NCBI RefSeq assembly: GCF_003992055.1 | Contig: NZ_RQVD01000002.1 | Span: 62,001-126,000, forward strand | Reading direction: 5' to 3' | Source of the DNA: Veillonella sp. CHU740 | GTDB lineage: Bacteria > Bacillota > Negativicutes > Veillonellales > Veillonellaceae | Length of the DNA stretch: 64,000 bases | Shown here: piece by piece, positions 24,582 through 33,861 of the stretch | Layout: every line of letters starts with the position of its first letter | Position numbering within the stretch: the stretch's first letter is position 1 | The notes under the pieces: model-generated | Told to the model about the DNA's origin: nothing | Database searches by the model: none | What the model saw: the letters and a program-made list of their open reading frames with translations, nothing else | Position numbers and translations under genes: made by a program

Positions 24582-25701
24582 AGACACCTTCTCTTTCTTT
24601 TCGATAACTAATAACCTTCATATTATCCCCTACAGACATCACTTCGTGGATATCTAATTGTACGGCATCTGCTAAGGTGGAAAACCCTAAACCACCTACT
24701 GCAGGCGTGGCACCTATGCCACCGATAATGTGGTTACCGATATAGGTTACCAATTTATCAAAAGACTTCGTTTCCACAAAGCTAGCCATAACTTGACTAC
24801 CACCCTCAATGAGAATACTCATACATTGACGAGCGCCTAACTCCTCCAATATAAAAGAAATATCTAAGCCTCGTTCATTAGATGGTGTCACAATGACTTC
24901 CGCCCCTTTGTCACTAAAGGCACCCATTTGCTCTAACCCACAATCTTCACCCACAAAGATAGTAATTGAACGATTCGGTACAGTCCAAATTGTAGCATCT
25001 AATGGAGTTCGTCCTTGGGAGTCTAAGATATATAGATGCGGTTGAATTTCTACAGTTTCTTGTGGTAAACGACAACTCAATAATGGATTGTCTGCCATAA
25101 TTGTTCCGACGCCTACTAACATGCCATCTACTTCTTTTCGTATACGATGGCCATCAATACGAGCCTCCTCATTTGTAATCCATTTTGACTCTCCGCTAGC
25201 AGTAGCTATTTTTCCATCCATAGACATAGCAGATTTTAAAATTACAAAAGGCTTTCCTGTTTTGATGTAGGTAATGAAAGCTTCATTCATTTCTACACAT
25301 TGCCGTTCTAAAACGCCAACCTCCACAGAAATTCCGGCCTCTTGTAACATTTGTAATCCTTTACCTGCTACCAATGGATTGGGATCAATCATACCTATCA
25401 CCACTCGTGAAATACCTGCTGCAATCACCCGTTTTGCACAAGGTGGTGTTTTACCATAATGCGAGCATGGCTCTAACGTGACATATAAGGTCGCACCTTT
25501 AGCATCCATACCTGCTTGATGTAAGGCATACACCTCCGCATGAGGCTCTCCCGCTTTTTGATGATATCCTTCACCTATAATGCGACCATCTTTTACGATA
25601 ATTGCACCTACCATAGGGTTCGGCGAAGTACATCCTCTTGCTTTTTCAGCTAATTCAATAGCTTTTGCCATATATTTTTCATCAGTTGTCATGTGTGTCA
25701 T
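24562..25701 (-). CDS. ribD: Bifunctional diaminohydroxyphosphoribosylaminopyrimidine deaminase / reductase
   Basis: RibD performs the deamination and the side-chain reduction that follow GTP opening. The N-terminal deaminase (about 1-145) has the zinc residues in PHAEVYAL and PCSHYGKTPPC. The C-terminal reductase (about 150-379) shows VILKSAMSMDGKIAT, ITNEEARIDGHRIR and ILIEGGSQVMASF. The ATG at 25699-25701 follows AGAGGTGAGCCG; a longer frame would start within the riboswitch terminator. It is the first gene of the riboflavin operon and lies directly behind the FMN riboswitch and its terminator (25717-25745). Confidence 0.96.
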   Translation of the reverse strand: MTHMTTDEKYMAKAIELAEKARGCTSPNPMVGAIIVKDGRIIGEGYHQKAGEPHAEVYALHQAGMDAKGATLYVTLEPCSHYGKTPPCAKRVIAAGISRVVIGMIDPNPLVAGKGLQMLQEAGISVEVGVLERQCVEMNEAFITYIKTGKPFVILKSAMSMDGKIATASGESKWITNEEARIDGHRIRKEVDGMLVGVGTIMADNPLLSCRLPQETVEIQPHLYILDSQGRTPLDATIWTVPNRSITIFVGEDCGLEQMGAFSDKGAEVIVTPSNERGLDISFILEELGARQCMSILIEGGSQVMASFVETKSFDKLVTYIGNHIIGGIGATPAVGGLGFSTLADAVQLDIHEVMSVGDNMKVISYRKEREGVYVYGDH

Positions 25702-25716
25702 CGGCTCACCTCTACA

Positions 25717-25745
25717 CAAAAAAAGGACTATCTACATAGTCCCTT
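25717..25745 (-). terminator. Terminator of the FMN riboswitch expression platform
   Basis: On the minus strand GGACTAT and ATAGTCC form a stem followed by seven T residues, placed just before the ribD ribosome site. It is the off-state element for ribD and the genes behind it. Confidence 0.88.
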
Positions 25746-25792
25746 TAGCATTCCAAATATTTGATAGCTTATATATAGCTACCAATATACTG

Positions 25793-25912
25793 TCTTTTCC
25801 CATCCAGACTTTACTGTCGGTTCCGGAATACCACCGGATCTGCTCCTAAGAGCTTGCGGACTATTATACCGCCGGTCAGGAATTGAGGTTTCCCTCGCAC
25901 CTTGCCTCAAAG
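25793..25912 (-). promoter_or_regulatory. FMN riboswitch (RFN element)
   Basis: The minus strand carries the conserved RFN blocks in order: AAGGTGCGAGGG, CCTGACCGGCGGTA, AGTCCGC, GGTTCCG-like pairing with CGGAACCGACAGT, and GTCTGGATGGGA. The element lies 92 bases before ribD, with the terminator at 25717-25745 between. FMN binding should stop transcription of the riboflavin operon. Confidence 0.95.
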
Positions 25913-25956
25913 ACTCGTGTATTTGATTGTTGTTCTTATCTTCAAAAGATGAGTTT

Positions 25957-25985
25957 ATTGTATCATACATTGCTTGATATAGCAA
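25957..25985 (-). promoter_or_regulatory. Promoter of the riboflavin operon
   Basis: TTGCTA (25980-25985 on the complement) and TACAAT (25957-25962) are 17 bases apart, about 45 bases upstream of the FMN aptamer. Confidence 0.65.
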
Positions 25986-26007
25986 TGAAAGTTGCCATTC
26001 AGAGTAA

Positions 26008-26937
26008 CTATATCACTGACTTTCGATTATAACTTGTCACATCAGTGCCAAGTTTTTCATACAATTCTTTTTCAGTAATCTTTCGGTTCCTAATCGCTTG
26101 TAACTCTTTTTTTGTAATACCAATCAGTGCAATGAAGTCCACACGACCATAGGGTGTTTCAAGAGATAGTAAGTCCTTATCGGGAACTGTAATAAATGCA
26201 ACAATGTTAGATGTACCTGCAATATCTATACCGATATTTTTCCTTAAAGAACTACCCTTCACTAAATAAGTATCTTCATAAGGCTTTACTATACTATTTT
26301 CTTGTATAATATATTTTGCAAACTTCTGTAAAAGCAACACTATATAAAGCAGTTCTTTTTGTTCCTCTGATTGATTTTTATATTCACCACGTTTTAATTT
26401 TAATGTTAATTCTGTACCAAATCCACTTTTTGTTTGGTCCTTACTCTCTTTATCATGCAATTCTGTTAATCCATATGTAATGAAGTGAAAATAATCTTCT
26501 TCTTTATGTATGCTAATTTGCTCTAAAGGTTCTGTTCCGCCTGATTCCCAAGCTATTTTCGGTGTGTAGTATCTTGTATTCTCCCACAAGGGATGTACAC
26601 GTTTCACTTCATTTTCTATAGCATCCATCCCATAGCGGTGCGTTTCTATAGCAGGAGAAGACTCATTGGACTCATTGGACTCATTGGACTCACTGACTTT
26701 CTTAGGTGCAATCTTAGCAAATTTACTGTTTGGTCTATCCAAATTAAAATCGTACCAAGGGTATCTTATATCATAAGGAGTTGCAGTACCAGCATAGTAA
26801 CTTGTTCCTTCCTCCATATTACTAGTTCCAGTGATACCGCTCACCTCATTATCTGCTACACCATCCATAGCAAGAGCTCCAAAGTAGATTTGTCCTATCA
26901 CAGCTGTTAATAGTAACATCTTTTTACATACTTTCAT
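26008..26937 (-). CDS. Exported SUFU (suppressor of fused)-domain protein
   Basis: The 309-residue protein starts with a signal peptide (MKVCKKMLLLTAVIGQIYFGALA, about 1-23). A low-complexity linker follows, with tandem NES triplets at about 83-92, then from about residue 99 a SUFU-like domain (THRYGMDAIENEV, YHFHFITYGLTEL-type strand, SGFGTELTLKL). SUFU domains in bacteria are mostly found in cytoplasmic immunity proteins of polymorphic toxin systems, so export is unusual. The gene stands alone: rib genes downstream, a lactate dehydrogenase upstream. AAAGGAGATATA precedes the ATG. The fold call is from motif memory and fairly sure; function is unknown. An envelope or cell-surface role, or protection from a toxin acting in the periplasm, are guesses. 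Confidence 0.72.
   Translation of the reverse strand: MKVCKKMLLLTAVIGQIYFGALAMDGVADNEVSGITGTSNMEEGTSYYAGTATPYDIRYPWYDFNLDRPNSKFAKIAPKKVSESNESNESNESSPAIETHRYGMDAIENEVKRVHPLWENTRYYTPKIAWESGGTEPLEQISIHKEEDYFHFITYGLTELHDKESKDQTKSGFGTELTLKLKRGEYKNQSEEQKELLYIVLLLQKFAKYIIQENSIVKPYEDTYLVKGSSLRKNIGIDIAGTSNIVAFITVPDKDLLSLETPYGRVDFIALIGITKKELQAIRNRKITEKELYEKLGTDVTSYNRKSVI
26661..26696 (-). repeat. Tandem 9-bp repeats coding for Asn-Glu-Ser
   Basis: ACTCATTGG occurs three times in a row (26661-26687), followed by a degenerate fourth copy. On the coding strand each unit adds the triplet NES to the linker of the SUFU protein. Slippage would change linker length in steps of three residues without breaking the frame. 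Confidence 0.85.
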
Positions 26938-27073
26938 TATATCTCCTTTATCTATACTGACAAAATATCAGATATATATATTATATCAAAGCATTATCTC
27001 TATTCCCATCCTATTTTTTAATCCTACTACTCGTTGTATCAATAGTTCTTCCATGACTTTCATAATAACATAA

Positions 27074-27103
27074 AGAAAAGCAGCCCCATAGGAACTGCCT
27101 TTC
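27074..27103 (-). terminator. Terminator of the D-lactate dehydrogenase gene
   Basis: AAAGGCAG pairs with CTGCTTTT around an inner GGAACT/CCC part, ending in TTTTCTTT on the minus strand. Confidence 0.75.
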
Positions 27104-27133
27104 ATGAATGACTATTCTATTGTATCGTATCAA

Positions 27134-29950
27134 TTATTTAGAGCATGCATCTAACAGGTACGCAATACCAATAAATGGAATACCTGCACGCTCTCCTAAT
27201 CCAATTTCACATGTGGAGCTAGAACTTACTCCTAGAGTCGCTCCGTATTCTTTTACTTCATCCCCTAAATCACGTGTAGCGGAATGGTTCAATTCCGGTG
27301 TAAAGAAACCTTTTTGACCTGCAAAGCCACAGCATGCAAAGGATTTAATATTGAATACTTGATCTGTACATGCACGAGCAATGAGTTCAATGTATTTTTC
27401 TTTACCCACTTTTTTAATTTTACATTGTTTGTGAACAATAACACGTTCTTTACATTTCACAATATCTAATCGTGGCACAATATGTGTATATAAGAATTCA
27501 GATACATCCAAAATTGTTACCGATTTAATATGTTTTAAGGCATGTGAGAAACAAGCAGAATGATCAATAACCACTGGATACACACCACCACAGCTTGCTT
27601 CTAACAAAGCATTCTCTAAATCACGCAATGCCCGTTTATCAATATCTTCATAGTTTTCAAAACTTAATCCACAGCATAAGTTTTCAATATGAGGTGGATA
27701 AATGACATTGTAATTAGCCTTTTTACATAAGTTTTCCATAACTTGTTGTAAACTACGAGTATCTTTTTGACCTTGATTTGGTTTAAATGCTCGGTTAGCA
27801 CAGGTACTGAAGTAAACTACATTATCATTACCTACTGTATTACGTTGATTTTTTAATGTATGACGATTAGCTTTTGGCAATGTAGTAGGTGCATATGGAG
27901 TAATTCCAGTTAATTCATGAGCTCCTTTAGTAATCTTAGAAATTAATTTTTGAGTCAGAACTTTACCAGCTGCACCACCTAATGTAACCCCCATACGAGC
28001 TGCTGCCAAAGTTGCTGGGAAGTTGTCATAAATTGCTTCTGCAATACCATGACCTTTTGCAGTCACTTTACGAACAGATAAAGCAATTTGTGCTGTATCA
28101 ATACCTAGTGGACATAACATAGAACACATAGAACATGCCGCACATGTGTCGACACCATAATATTGATAACCTTCTGCCAATGCATCTGCTTCTGCATGTT
28201 TACCTTCTTGACGGAGACGAGTTTCTTCACGAACTAATGAGATACGTTGACGAGGGGTCAATGTAATATTTTTAGATGGACAGTTTTTCTCACAGAATCC
28301 ACATTCAATACACATATTGAACAATGGATCGATAGCTGCCATCGCTTTTAGGTTCTTTTTATATACATCTGGGTCATCTGTAATGATAACATCAGGGTTG
28401 ATTAAATAATTAGGGTCAAATAATTCTTTGATGCGGCGATTTACTTGGTATGCTTTCACACCCCACTCTAATTCTACGAATGGAGCCACCATACGACCAG
28501 TACCGTGTTCCGCTTTGATACTACCTTCAAGGGCTGCCACGCGCTCAGCCATTTCTTTCACTAAGCCACTGAAATTATCTCGTTCTCTAGGATCATTCAA
28601 ATCTGGAGTGATGATAAAGTGTACGTTACCACTTAAAGCATGACCGAAGATGATACCATTATCCATAAAGTCATAGGTATGGAACAATTCAGTGATCATT
28701 TCAATACCTTTTACGAAGTCTTCGATTTTAAAGCATACGTCTTCGGTAATAACTGTAGAGCCCGATTTACGTTGGCCAGCGGCGATTGGTAACAAGCCTT
28801 TACGGATATACCACCAAGAATTATATTCTGCTGGATCTGTGGAATACAAGCTCGGAATAATAGTTGGAATATCTTTTAATTGATTTTTAATATATTCTAC
28901 TTGTTCAGCTAATTCTTGTTCATTATTACTTTCAGATTGGAACAAGATACAGCTAGTTCCCTCAGGTACCCCACGTACGAAATCAGGCACTTGCTCAAGG
29001 TTTTGTACACTCTTCAAGCTAAGGTAATCCATCATTTCCGCAGATACAACGTATTTACGACCCATGTTAGCTAAGGTAACAACCGCACGAGATGCATCGG
29101 ATAATTCTTTGTAGAATACAAGACCACAGGCTTTGAATTTTTTGTCTTCTACTGTGTTATACACCACTTCAGATACAAAGCCTAATGTACCTTCAGAACC
29201 GATGAAGATGTGGTTCAAAATATCTACGATATCTTCAAAGTCAACTAATGTATTAATGGAATAGCCTGTTGTATTTTTAATTTTAAATTTGCGTTGGATT
29301 AATTCCACTAATTCAGGGTCATCAAAAATCCATTGGCGAAGATCTAATAAACCTTTCACAAGATCTGCACGAGATGTTAAGAAGGATTTCACACTAGCTG
29401 GGTCGCTGGTATCTAAAATAGTGCCATCCACTAGTACTACACGAACAGATTTCACTGTTTGATAAGAGTTTTCTACGGTACCACAGCACATACCAGAGGA
29501 GTTATTATTGAAAATACCACCTACTAATGCACTGGCAATAGTAGCTGGATCGGGACCAATTTTACGACCGTAAGGAAGTAATTTTTCATTTGCATCAGAG
29601 CCAATAACACCGCAGTCGCAACGCAACGCTTTGCCACCATCAAGAACTTCCATCCGTTTAAATCCATCATTAGCAACAATTAATACATTATCACTGGATG
29701 CTTGACCAGATAAAGAAGTTCCTGCTGCTCTAAATGTAACTGGTGTACCATATCGATTCGCCAATTCTAATAAACGAACCACTTCTGCTTCATTGTTTGC
29801 TTTCACCACAACTTCTGGCACATAGGAATAACAAGATGCATCTACACCATAGGCATAGCGGTGTAAAAAGTCTGTAAACACTCTGTCAGGACAAATCGCA
29901 GCTGCCTCAGTAGCAAATGAGGAAAAATCGTAACGTAACGGTGCTTTCAT
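27134..29950 (-). CDS. FAD/Fe-S D-2-hydroxyacid dehydrogenase, probable respiratory D-lactate dehydrogenase (Dld-II/YdiJ type)
   Basis: This 938-residue protein fuses three modules. A VAO-type FAD domain (about 45-270) has FRAAGTSLSGQ at 73-83. A C-terminal flavoprotein part has GHALSGNVHF at 436-445 and EHGTGRM at 481-487. Two 4Fe-4S motifs lie at C547/C550/C553/C557 and C603/C606/C609/C613, and two CCG domains contain NLCCGLSF and FACCGFAG. Relatives are D-lactate dehydrogenase Dld-II and E. coli YdiJ, a D-2-hydroxyglutarate dehydrogenase. In a lactate-using Negativicute, lactate is the likelier substrate, but the sequence does not decide it. The ATG at 29948-29950 follows AGGAGGTCCTATT. 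It is a single-gene unit with its own terminator. Confidence 0.88.
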   Translation of the reverse strand: MKAPLRYDFSSFATEAAAICPDRVFTDFLHRYAYGVDASCYSYVPEVVVKANNEAEVVRLLELANRYGTPVTFRAAGTSLSGQASSDNVLIVANDGFKRMEVLDGGKALRCDCGVIGSDANEKLLPYGRKIGPDPATIASALVGGIFNNNSSGMCCGTVENSYQTVKSVRVVLVDGTILDTSDPASVKSFLTSRADLVKGLLDLRQWIFDDPELVELIQRKFKIKNTTGYSINTLVDFEDIVDILNHIFIGSEGTLGFVSEVVYNTVEDKKFKACGLVFYKELSDASRAVVTLANMGRKYVVSAEMMDYLSLKSVQNLEQVPDFVRGVPEGTSCILFQSESNNEQELAEQVEYIKNQLKDIPTIIPSLYSTDPAEYNSWWYIRKGLLPIAAGQRKSGSTVITEDVCFKIEDFVKGIEMITELFHTYDFMDNGIIFGHALSGNVHFIITPDLNDPRERDNFSGLVKEMAERVAALEGSIKAEHGTGRMVAPFVELEWGVKAYQVNRRIKELFDPNYLINPDVIITDDPDVYKKNLKAMAAIDPLFNMCIECGFCEKNCPSKNITLTPRQRISLVREETRLRQEGKHAEADALAEGYQYYGVDTCAACSMCSMLCPLGIDTAQIALSVRKVTAKGHGIAEAIYDNFPATLAAARMGVTLGGAAGKVLTQKLISKITKGAHELTGITPYAPTTLPKANRHTLKNQRNTVGNDNVVYFSTCANRAFKPNQGQKDTRSLQQVMENLCKKANYNVIYPPHIENLCCGLSFENYEDIDKRALRDLENALLEASCGGVYPVVIDHSACFSHALKHIKSVTILDVSEFLYTHIVPRLDIVKCKERVIVHKQCKIKKVGKEKYIELIARACTDQVFNIKSFACCGFAGQKGFFTPELNHSATRDLGDEVKEYGATLGVSSSSTCEIGLGERAGIPFIGIAYLLDACSK

Positions 29951-30119
29951 AATAGGACCTCCTAGCATTACTGCATGTATCAATCTTCACAATGTTGAAC
30001 CACTTGTTCAAAAAATCATAGAACACTATGTTATATTTATAGCTTATCATATATTTAATACTAAGTAAATTCTTTAATAATTTTTTATAATTATTGCTAT
30101 TACATAAAATCATGATAAA

Positions 30120-30148
30120 TTTACAAAATTATATTTTTCTTATATAAT
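30120..30148 (+). promoter_or_regulatory. Promoter of the SpeD-like gene
   Basis: TTTACA at 30120-30125 and a perfect TATAAT at 30143-30148 are spaced by 17 bases. Transcription should begin near 30155, which makes the in-frame ATG at 30159 nearly leaderless and favours the ATG at 30177. Confidence 0.8.
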
Positions 30149-30176
30149 AGATAAGGAAATGAAAGTAGGTGACAAA

Positions 30177-30671
30177 ATGCACGTATTAGGGGAACATGTA
30201 TTAATCGATTTATATTCATGTATTGACGAAAAAATAGAATCTCCTGCTATTTTACAAGAAGCCATTGTGAATGCTCTGGCTATTACAAATCAAAGAGTAG
30301 AAGAAATTAACTGCCAAATTTTAGATGACGAAATTTTCTTAGTTGCAGTATCTCACCACTGCCATGTCATTCTTCATGCCTATCCACAAATTGGTTATGT
30401 AGCAGCAGATATTTATACATTTGAACGATCTGTAGAAACAAAAGTTATTATGAAAGAACTACAACGCTCTGTAGGATCTGAAAAAGTAAAAGCTACTAGT
30501 ATTCGTCGTGGTGACTTTGGCAATGAACGAGATATGAAACCTCGTAAACAATCTTCATTAACTACTATGGGGCGAGTAACACGTACTCGAACTCGCTTGA
30601 CAAAAACAGGTAAGAACATCACTAGCAAAGGAGTAAATGCTCTAAAAAAAGTGATGGGTACAAAAAAATAA
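30177..30671 (+). CDS. Degenerate S-adenosylmethionine decarboxylase (SpeD)-like protein with basic tail
   Basis: Residues 1-85 match the SpeD fold: HVLGEHVLIDLYSC, then CHVILHAYP and GYVAADIYTFE. In active SpeD the aligned segments are SHISIHTWPE and the FTCG turn. Here the pyruvoyl-forming Ser is Cys (C62), the processing His is kept (H67, five residues on as in Thermotoga SpeD), and the catalytic Cys twenty residues on is Phe (F82). Normal AdoMet decarboxylation is therefore unlikely. A tail of about 55 residues is strongly basic with Thr/Arg repeats (TRTRTRLTKTGKN) and ends KKVMGTKK, suggesting nucleic-acid or membrane contact. The start at 30177 follows TAGGTGACAAA; ATG 30159 is the alternative. 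No spermidine synthase is adjacent. Function unknown. Confidence 0.75.
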   Translation: MHVLGEHVLIDLYSCIDEKIESPAILQEAIVNALAITNQRVEEINCQILDDEIFLVAVSHHCHVILHAYPQIGYVAADIYTFERSVETKVIMKELQRSVGSEKVKATSIRRGDFGNERDMKPRKQSSLTTMGRVTRTRTRLTKTGKNITSKGVNALKKVMGTKK

Positions 30672-30683
30672 TATCGAACATAG

Positions 30684-30720
30684 AAACGGCTAGTTACTCA
30701 TGGAAACTAGCCGTTATTTT
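30684..30720 (+). terminator. Terminator of the SpeD-like gene
   Basis: AACGGCTAGTT pairs with AACTAGCCGTT (11 bp) around a short loop and is followed by ATTTTG. Confidence 0.85.
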
Positions 30721-30746
30721 GTTCGGTATTATAAAATTGATAGATA

Positions 30747-30790
30747 AAAGGCTGAGTCTAAATATATCCTATCTAGATTTCAGCCTTATT
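30747..30790 (-). terminator. Terminator of comEB
   Basis: AAGGCTGA and TCTA pair with TAGA and TCAGCCTT, with TTTTATC following on the minus strand. It lies 23 bases after the dCMP deaminase stop. Confidence 0.75.
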
Positions 30791-30812
30791 AATATATGGT
30801 TAGACTATTCAA

Positions 30813-31292
30813 TTATAGCTGCAATGATAAGCGTCTACCACTTGGCTCATAGGCAGTAATAGTAACACCGGCAGTTTGAAATAACCGTTTTGATGCTTGC
30901 ACTTCCCGAGTATCCTTGTAATCATCACGCCAATAGATAACTTCTTTAATACCACTTTGAATGATAGCTTTTGCACATTCATTACAAGGGAACAAGGTGA
31001 CATAGATTTTACTGCCTTCTAAAGAACCACCTCGATAATTTAAAATCGCATTCAGTTCACTATGAACAATATAAAAGTATTTATTGTCTTCTTCGCGATT
31101 ACGATTCCAAGAAAAATCATCATCATCACAACCTAAAGGCATACCGTTATAACCGATAGATAAAATTTTATTATCATCGCTAACAATGCAAGCCCCTACT
31201 TGTGTATTAGGGTCTTTGGAACGCTGCCCTGCAAGCATGGCAACGCCCATAAAATATTCATCCCAACTAATATAGTCCTTGCGCTTTTCCAT
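30813..31292 (-). CDS. comEB: dCMP deaminase (ComEB-like)
   Basis: This enzyme deaminates dCMP to dUMP, feeding thymidylate synthesis. The 159 residues show the zinc-deaminase signature: HSELNAIL (His ligand and catalytic Glu) and PCNECAKAII (two Cys ligands), with the family start SWDEYFMGVAMLAGQRSKDPNTQVG. A longer loop (GCDDDDFSWNRNREEDNKYFY) matches dCMP deaminases and sets it apart from tRNA adenosine deaminases. GAGGTTCCCC precedes the ATG. It follows leuS by 13 bp. The name comEB comes from its position in the competence operon of Bacillus; no competence operon is present here. Confidence 0.9.
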   Translation of the reverse strand: MEKRKDYISWDEYFMGVAMLAGQRSKDPNTQVGACIVSDDNKILSIGYNGMPLGCDDDDFSWNRNREEDNKYFYIVHSELNAILNYRGGSLEGSKIYVTLFPCNECAKAIIQSGIKEVIYWRDDYKDTREVQASKRLFQTAGVTITAYEPSGRRLSLQL

Positions 31293-31305
31293 GGGGAACC
31301 TCGAC

Positions 31306-33774
31306 TTATTTTACGACAATATTAATTAATTTTTTAGGTACTACAATGACTTTTACAACAGTTTTACCTTCTGTAAATTCTTGTACACGTGGCAATGCTT
31401 TCGCTGCTGCTTCTAACTCTTCTTTAGATACAGATACTGATACTGTCAATTTATCACGTACTTTACCATTCACTTGTACAGCTACTTCTACTTCATCTAC
31501 TACAAGTGCAGATTCTTCATAGGTAGGCCAAGAAGCCGCATGAACAGAACCTTCAAATCCACATTCATGCCAGATTTCTTCTGTAATATGTGGAACAAAT
31601 GGAGCTAGCAATAATGTTAATTTTTCAACTAACTCTTTCGCCAAATCGCTTTGTACTGTATCATGACTATCTTTAAATTGGTACATAGCATTTACCAATT
31701 CCATAACGGTGCTGATGGCAGTATTAAAATTGAATTTACCATCTAAATCTTCTGTTACTTTTTTAATAGCGCGATGTAATTCACGACGCAATGCAGTTTC
31801 ATCTTTAGATAAGCTATCATGATGACCCGCTGTGCCTAATTGTTGATATGTATCGATGATACGCCATACACGACCTAAGAAACGATACGAACCTTCTACC
31901 CCTTGATCGCTCCAATCGAGGTCACGATCTACTGGCGCTGCGAATAAAATAAATAAACGAGCTGTATCTGCACCATATTTCGCAATGATTTCTTCTGGAG
32001 ATACTACATTGCCTTTAGATTTAGACATTTTAGAACCTTCTTTTAGCACCATACCTTGTGTTAACAAGGCTTTGAAAGGTTCACTTACTTCTACTAAACC
32101 AATGTCATGTAATACTTTAACAAAGAAACGAGCATATAATAAATGCAAGATAGCGTGTTCAATGCCACCAATGTATTGGTCTACATTCATCCAGTATTTT
32201 GCGATTTCTTTATTGAATACTTCTTTATCATTACGAGCATCTGCATAGCGTAAGAAATACCAAGAGGAATCAATAAATGTATCCATTGTATCAATTTCAC
32301 GTCGAGCAGGACCACCGCAGCATGGACATGTCGTGTTTAAGAAGTTTTCAGATGTAGCTAATGGAGAAATTGCACCACCATCAAAAGAAACATCTTCTGG
32401 AAGTTTTACTGGTAATTGATCTTCTGGAACTAATTGTTCTCCACATTTTTCACAGTACACCACAGGAATTGGACAGCCCCAATAGCGTTGGCGAGAAATC
32501 AACCAGTCACGAAGGCGGAAGTTTACAGTTTTACGGCCTGTGCCTTGTTCTGTAAAATAATCACCTAATGCTTGACGAGCTTCTTCAGAAGTTTTACCAC
32601 TGAAGTCGCCGGAGTTCACCAATATACCATCTTCTGTAAAGGCAGAATCTAACGTTTGGAAGTCCAAATCTTGAGCACTATTTTGGATGACCCAATTCAC
32701 AGGTAAATCATATTTTTTCGCAAAGGCATAGTCTCTTTCATCATGAGCTGGAACACCCATAACAGCACCAGTACCATAGTCTGCTAGTACATAGTTAGCA
32801 ATCCAAATTGGCACTTCTTTGCCCGTAATAGGGTGTGTCGCATAGGAACCAGTAAACATACCTACTTTCTCTGCTTCTGTAGAAGTACGTTCAATATCAC
32901 TTTGGTTACGCAATGTTTCAATGAAAGCTTCTAATTCTGCTTTATTAGATGCATCTTGAATCAATTCTTTTACATATGCATGCTCAGGAGCTAACACCAC
33001 ATAGGACACACCAAATAAAGTATCTACACGTGTTGTATATACCTCAAAGGATTTATCAATTTTAGGCACATGGAACGCAAATTGAGTGCCTTCACTACGA
33101 CCAATCCAATTGCGCTGCATTGCTTTTACGCGATCTGGCCATTGGTCTAATGTATCTAAATCTTCTAGCAAACGATCTGCATAATCAGTGATTTTTAAGA
33201 ACCATTGTTTCAAGTCCTTTTTCACCACATCATTGTCACAGCGCCAACATTTTCCGTCGATAACTTGTTCATTCGCCAATACTGTGTGGTCGTGTTCACA
33301 CCAGTTAACTTTTGCTTCTTTTTTATAGGCTAAGCCTTGTTTATAAAATTGTTGGAATAACCATTGTGTCCAGCGATAATAATCGTCTTTACATGTAGCT
33401 ACTTCACGACCCCAATCATAGGATAAACCCAACTCTTTTTGTTGACGTGTCATGTTGGCAATATTATCTAATGTCCAATCTTTTGGAGATACACCATGTT
33501 TAATAGCTGCATTTTCTGCAGGCATACCAAAAGCATCCCATCCCATTGGATGCAACACATTAAAACCACGCATTTTTTTGAAACGTGCTACCACATCACC
33601 AATAGAATAATTACGCACATGTCCCATATGCAAATTGCCAGATGGATATGGGAACATCTCTAACACATAATATTTTTCTTTACTTGGATCATATTCCGTT
33701 TTAAAAACACCTGATTCTTCCCAATATGTTTGCCATTTCTTTTCAATATCTTGTGCCACGTATTTCTCGTACAT
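31306..33774 (-). CDS. leuS: Leucyl-tRNA synthetase
   Basis: This class I synthetase charges tRNA-Leu. The 822-residue protein has HMGH (49-52, the HIGH motif), the editing domain in the middle with the usual TST-like region, a zinc-type cluster CEKCGE...CPCCGG in the insert, and [10 protein letters not shown] for the KMSKS loop near residue 580. The ATG at 33772-33774 follows GAGGAGGCATAGC and was preferred to the longer frame. Unlike glyQS in this window, no T-box was found in the short upstream region (33775-33861), which is unusual for a Firmicute-type synthetase gene. comEB follows closely. Confidence 0.97.
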   Translation of the reverse strand: MYEKYVAQDIEKKWQTYWEESGVFKTEYDPSKEKYYVLEMFPYPSGNLHMGHVRNYSIGDVVARFKKMRGFNVLHPMGWDAFGMPAENAAIKHGVSPKDWTLDNIANMTRQQKELGLSYDWGREVATCKDDYYRWTQWLFQQFYKQGLAYKKEAKVNWCEHDHTVLANEQVIDGKCWRCDNDVVKKDLKQWFLKITDYADRLLEDLDTLDQWPDRVKAMQRNWIGRSEGTQFAFHVPKIDKSFEVYTTRVDTLFGVSYVVLAPEHAYVKELIQDASNKAELEAFIETLRNQSDIERTSTEAEKVGMFTGSYATHPITGKEVPIWIANYVLADYGTGAVMGVPAHDERDYAFAKKYDLPVNWVIQNSAQDLDFQTLDSAFTEDGILVNSGDFSGKTSEEARQALGDYFTEQGTGRKTVNFRLRDWLISRQRYWGCPIPVVYCEKCGEQLVPEDQLPVKLPEDVSFDGGAISPLATSENFLNTTCPCCGGPARREIDTMDTFIDSSWYFLRYADARNDKEVFNKEIAKYWMNVDQYIGGIEHAILHLLYARFFVKVLHDIGLVEVSEPFKALLTQGMVLKEGSKMSKSKGNVVSPEEIIAKYGADTARLFILFAAPVDRDLDWSDQGVEGSYRFLGRVWRIIDTYQQLGTAGHHDSLSKDETALRRELHRAIKKVTEDLDGKFNFNTAISTVMELVNAMYQFKDSHDTVQSDLAKELVEKLTLLLAPFVPHITEEIWHECGFEGSVHAASWPTYEESALVVDEVEVAVQVNGKVRDKLTVSVSVSKEELEAAAKALPRVQEFTEGKTVVKVIVVPKKLINIVVK

Positions 33775-33861
33775 GCTATGCCTCCTCATTTGTATGATTT
33801 ATTACATTTAAGTATACTCTAATTATCGCCCAATATGCAAAGATTTTTTATAAGCTACAAC

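Noticed and set aside
33775-33861. Search for a T-box before leuS
   Set aside because: No AGGGTGGNACCGCG core, terminator or specifier stem lies in the short gap; only AT-rich sequence and a ribosome site were found.
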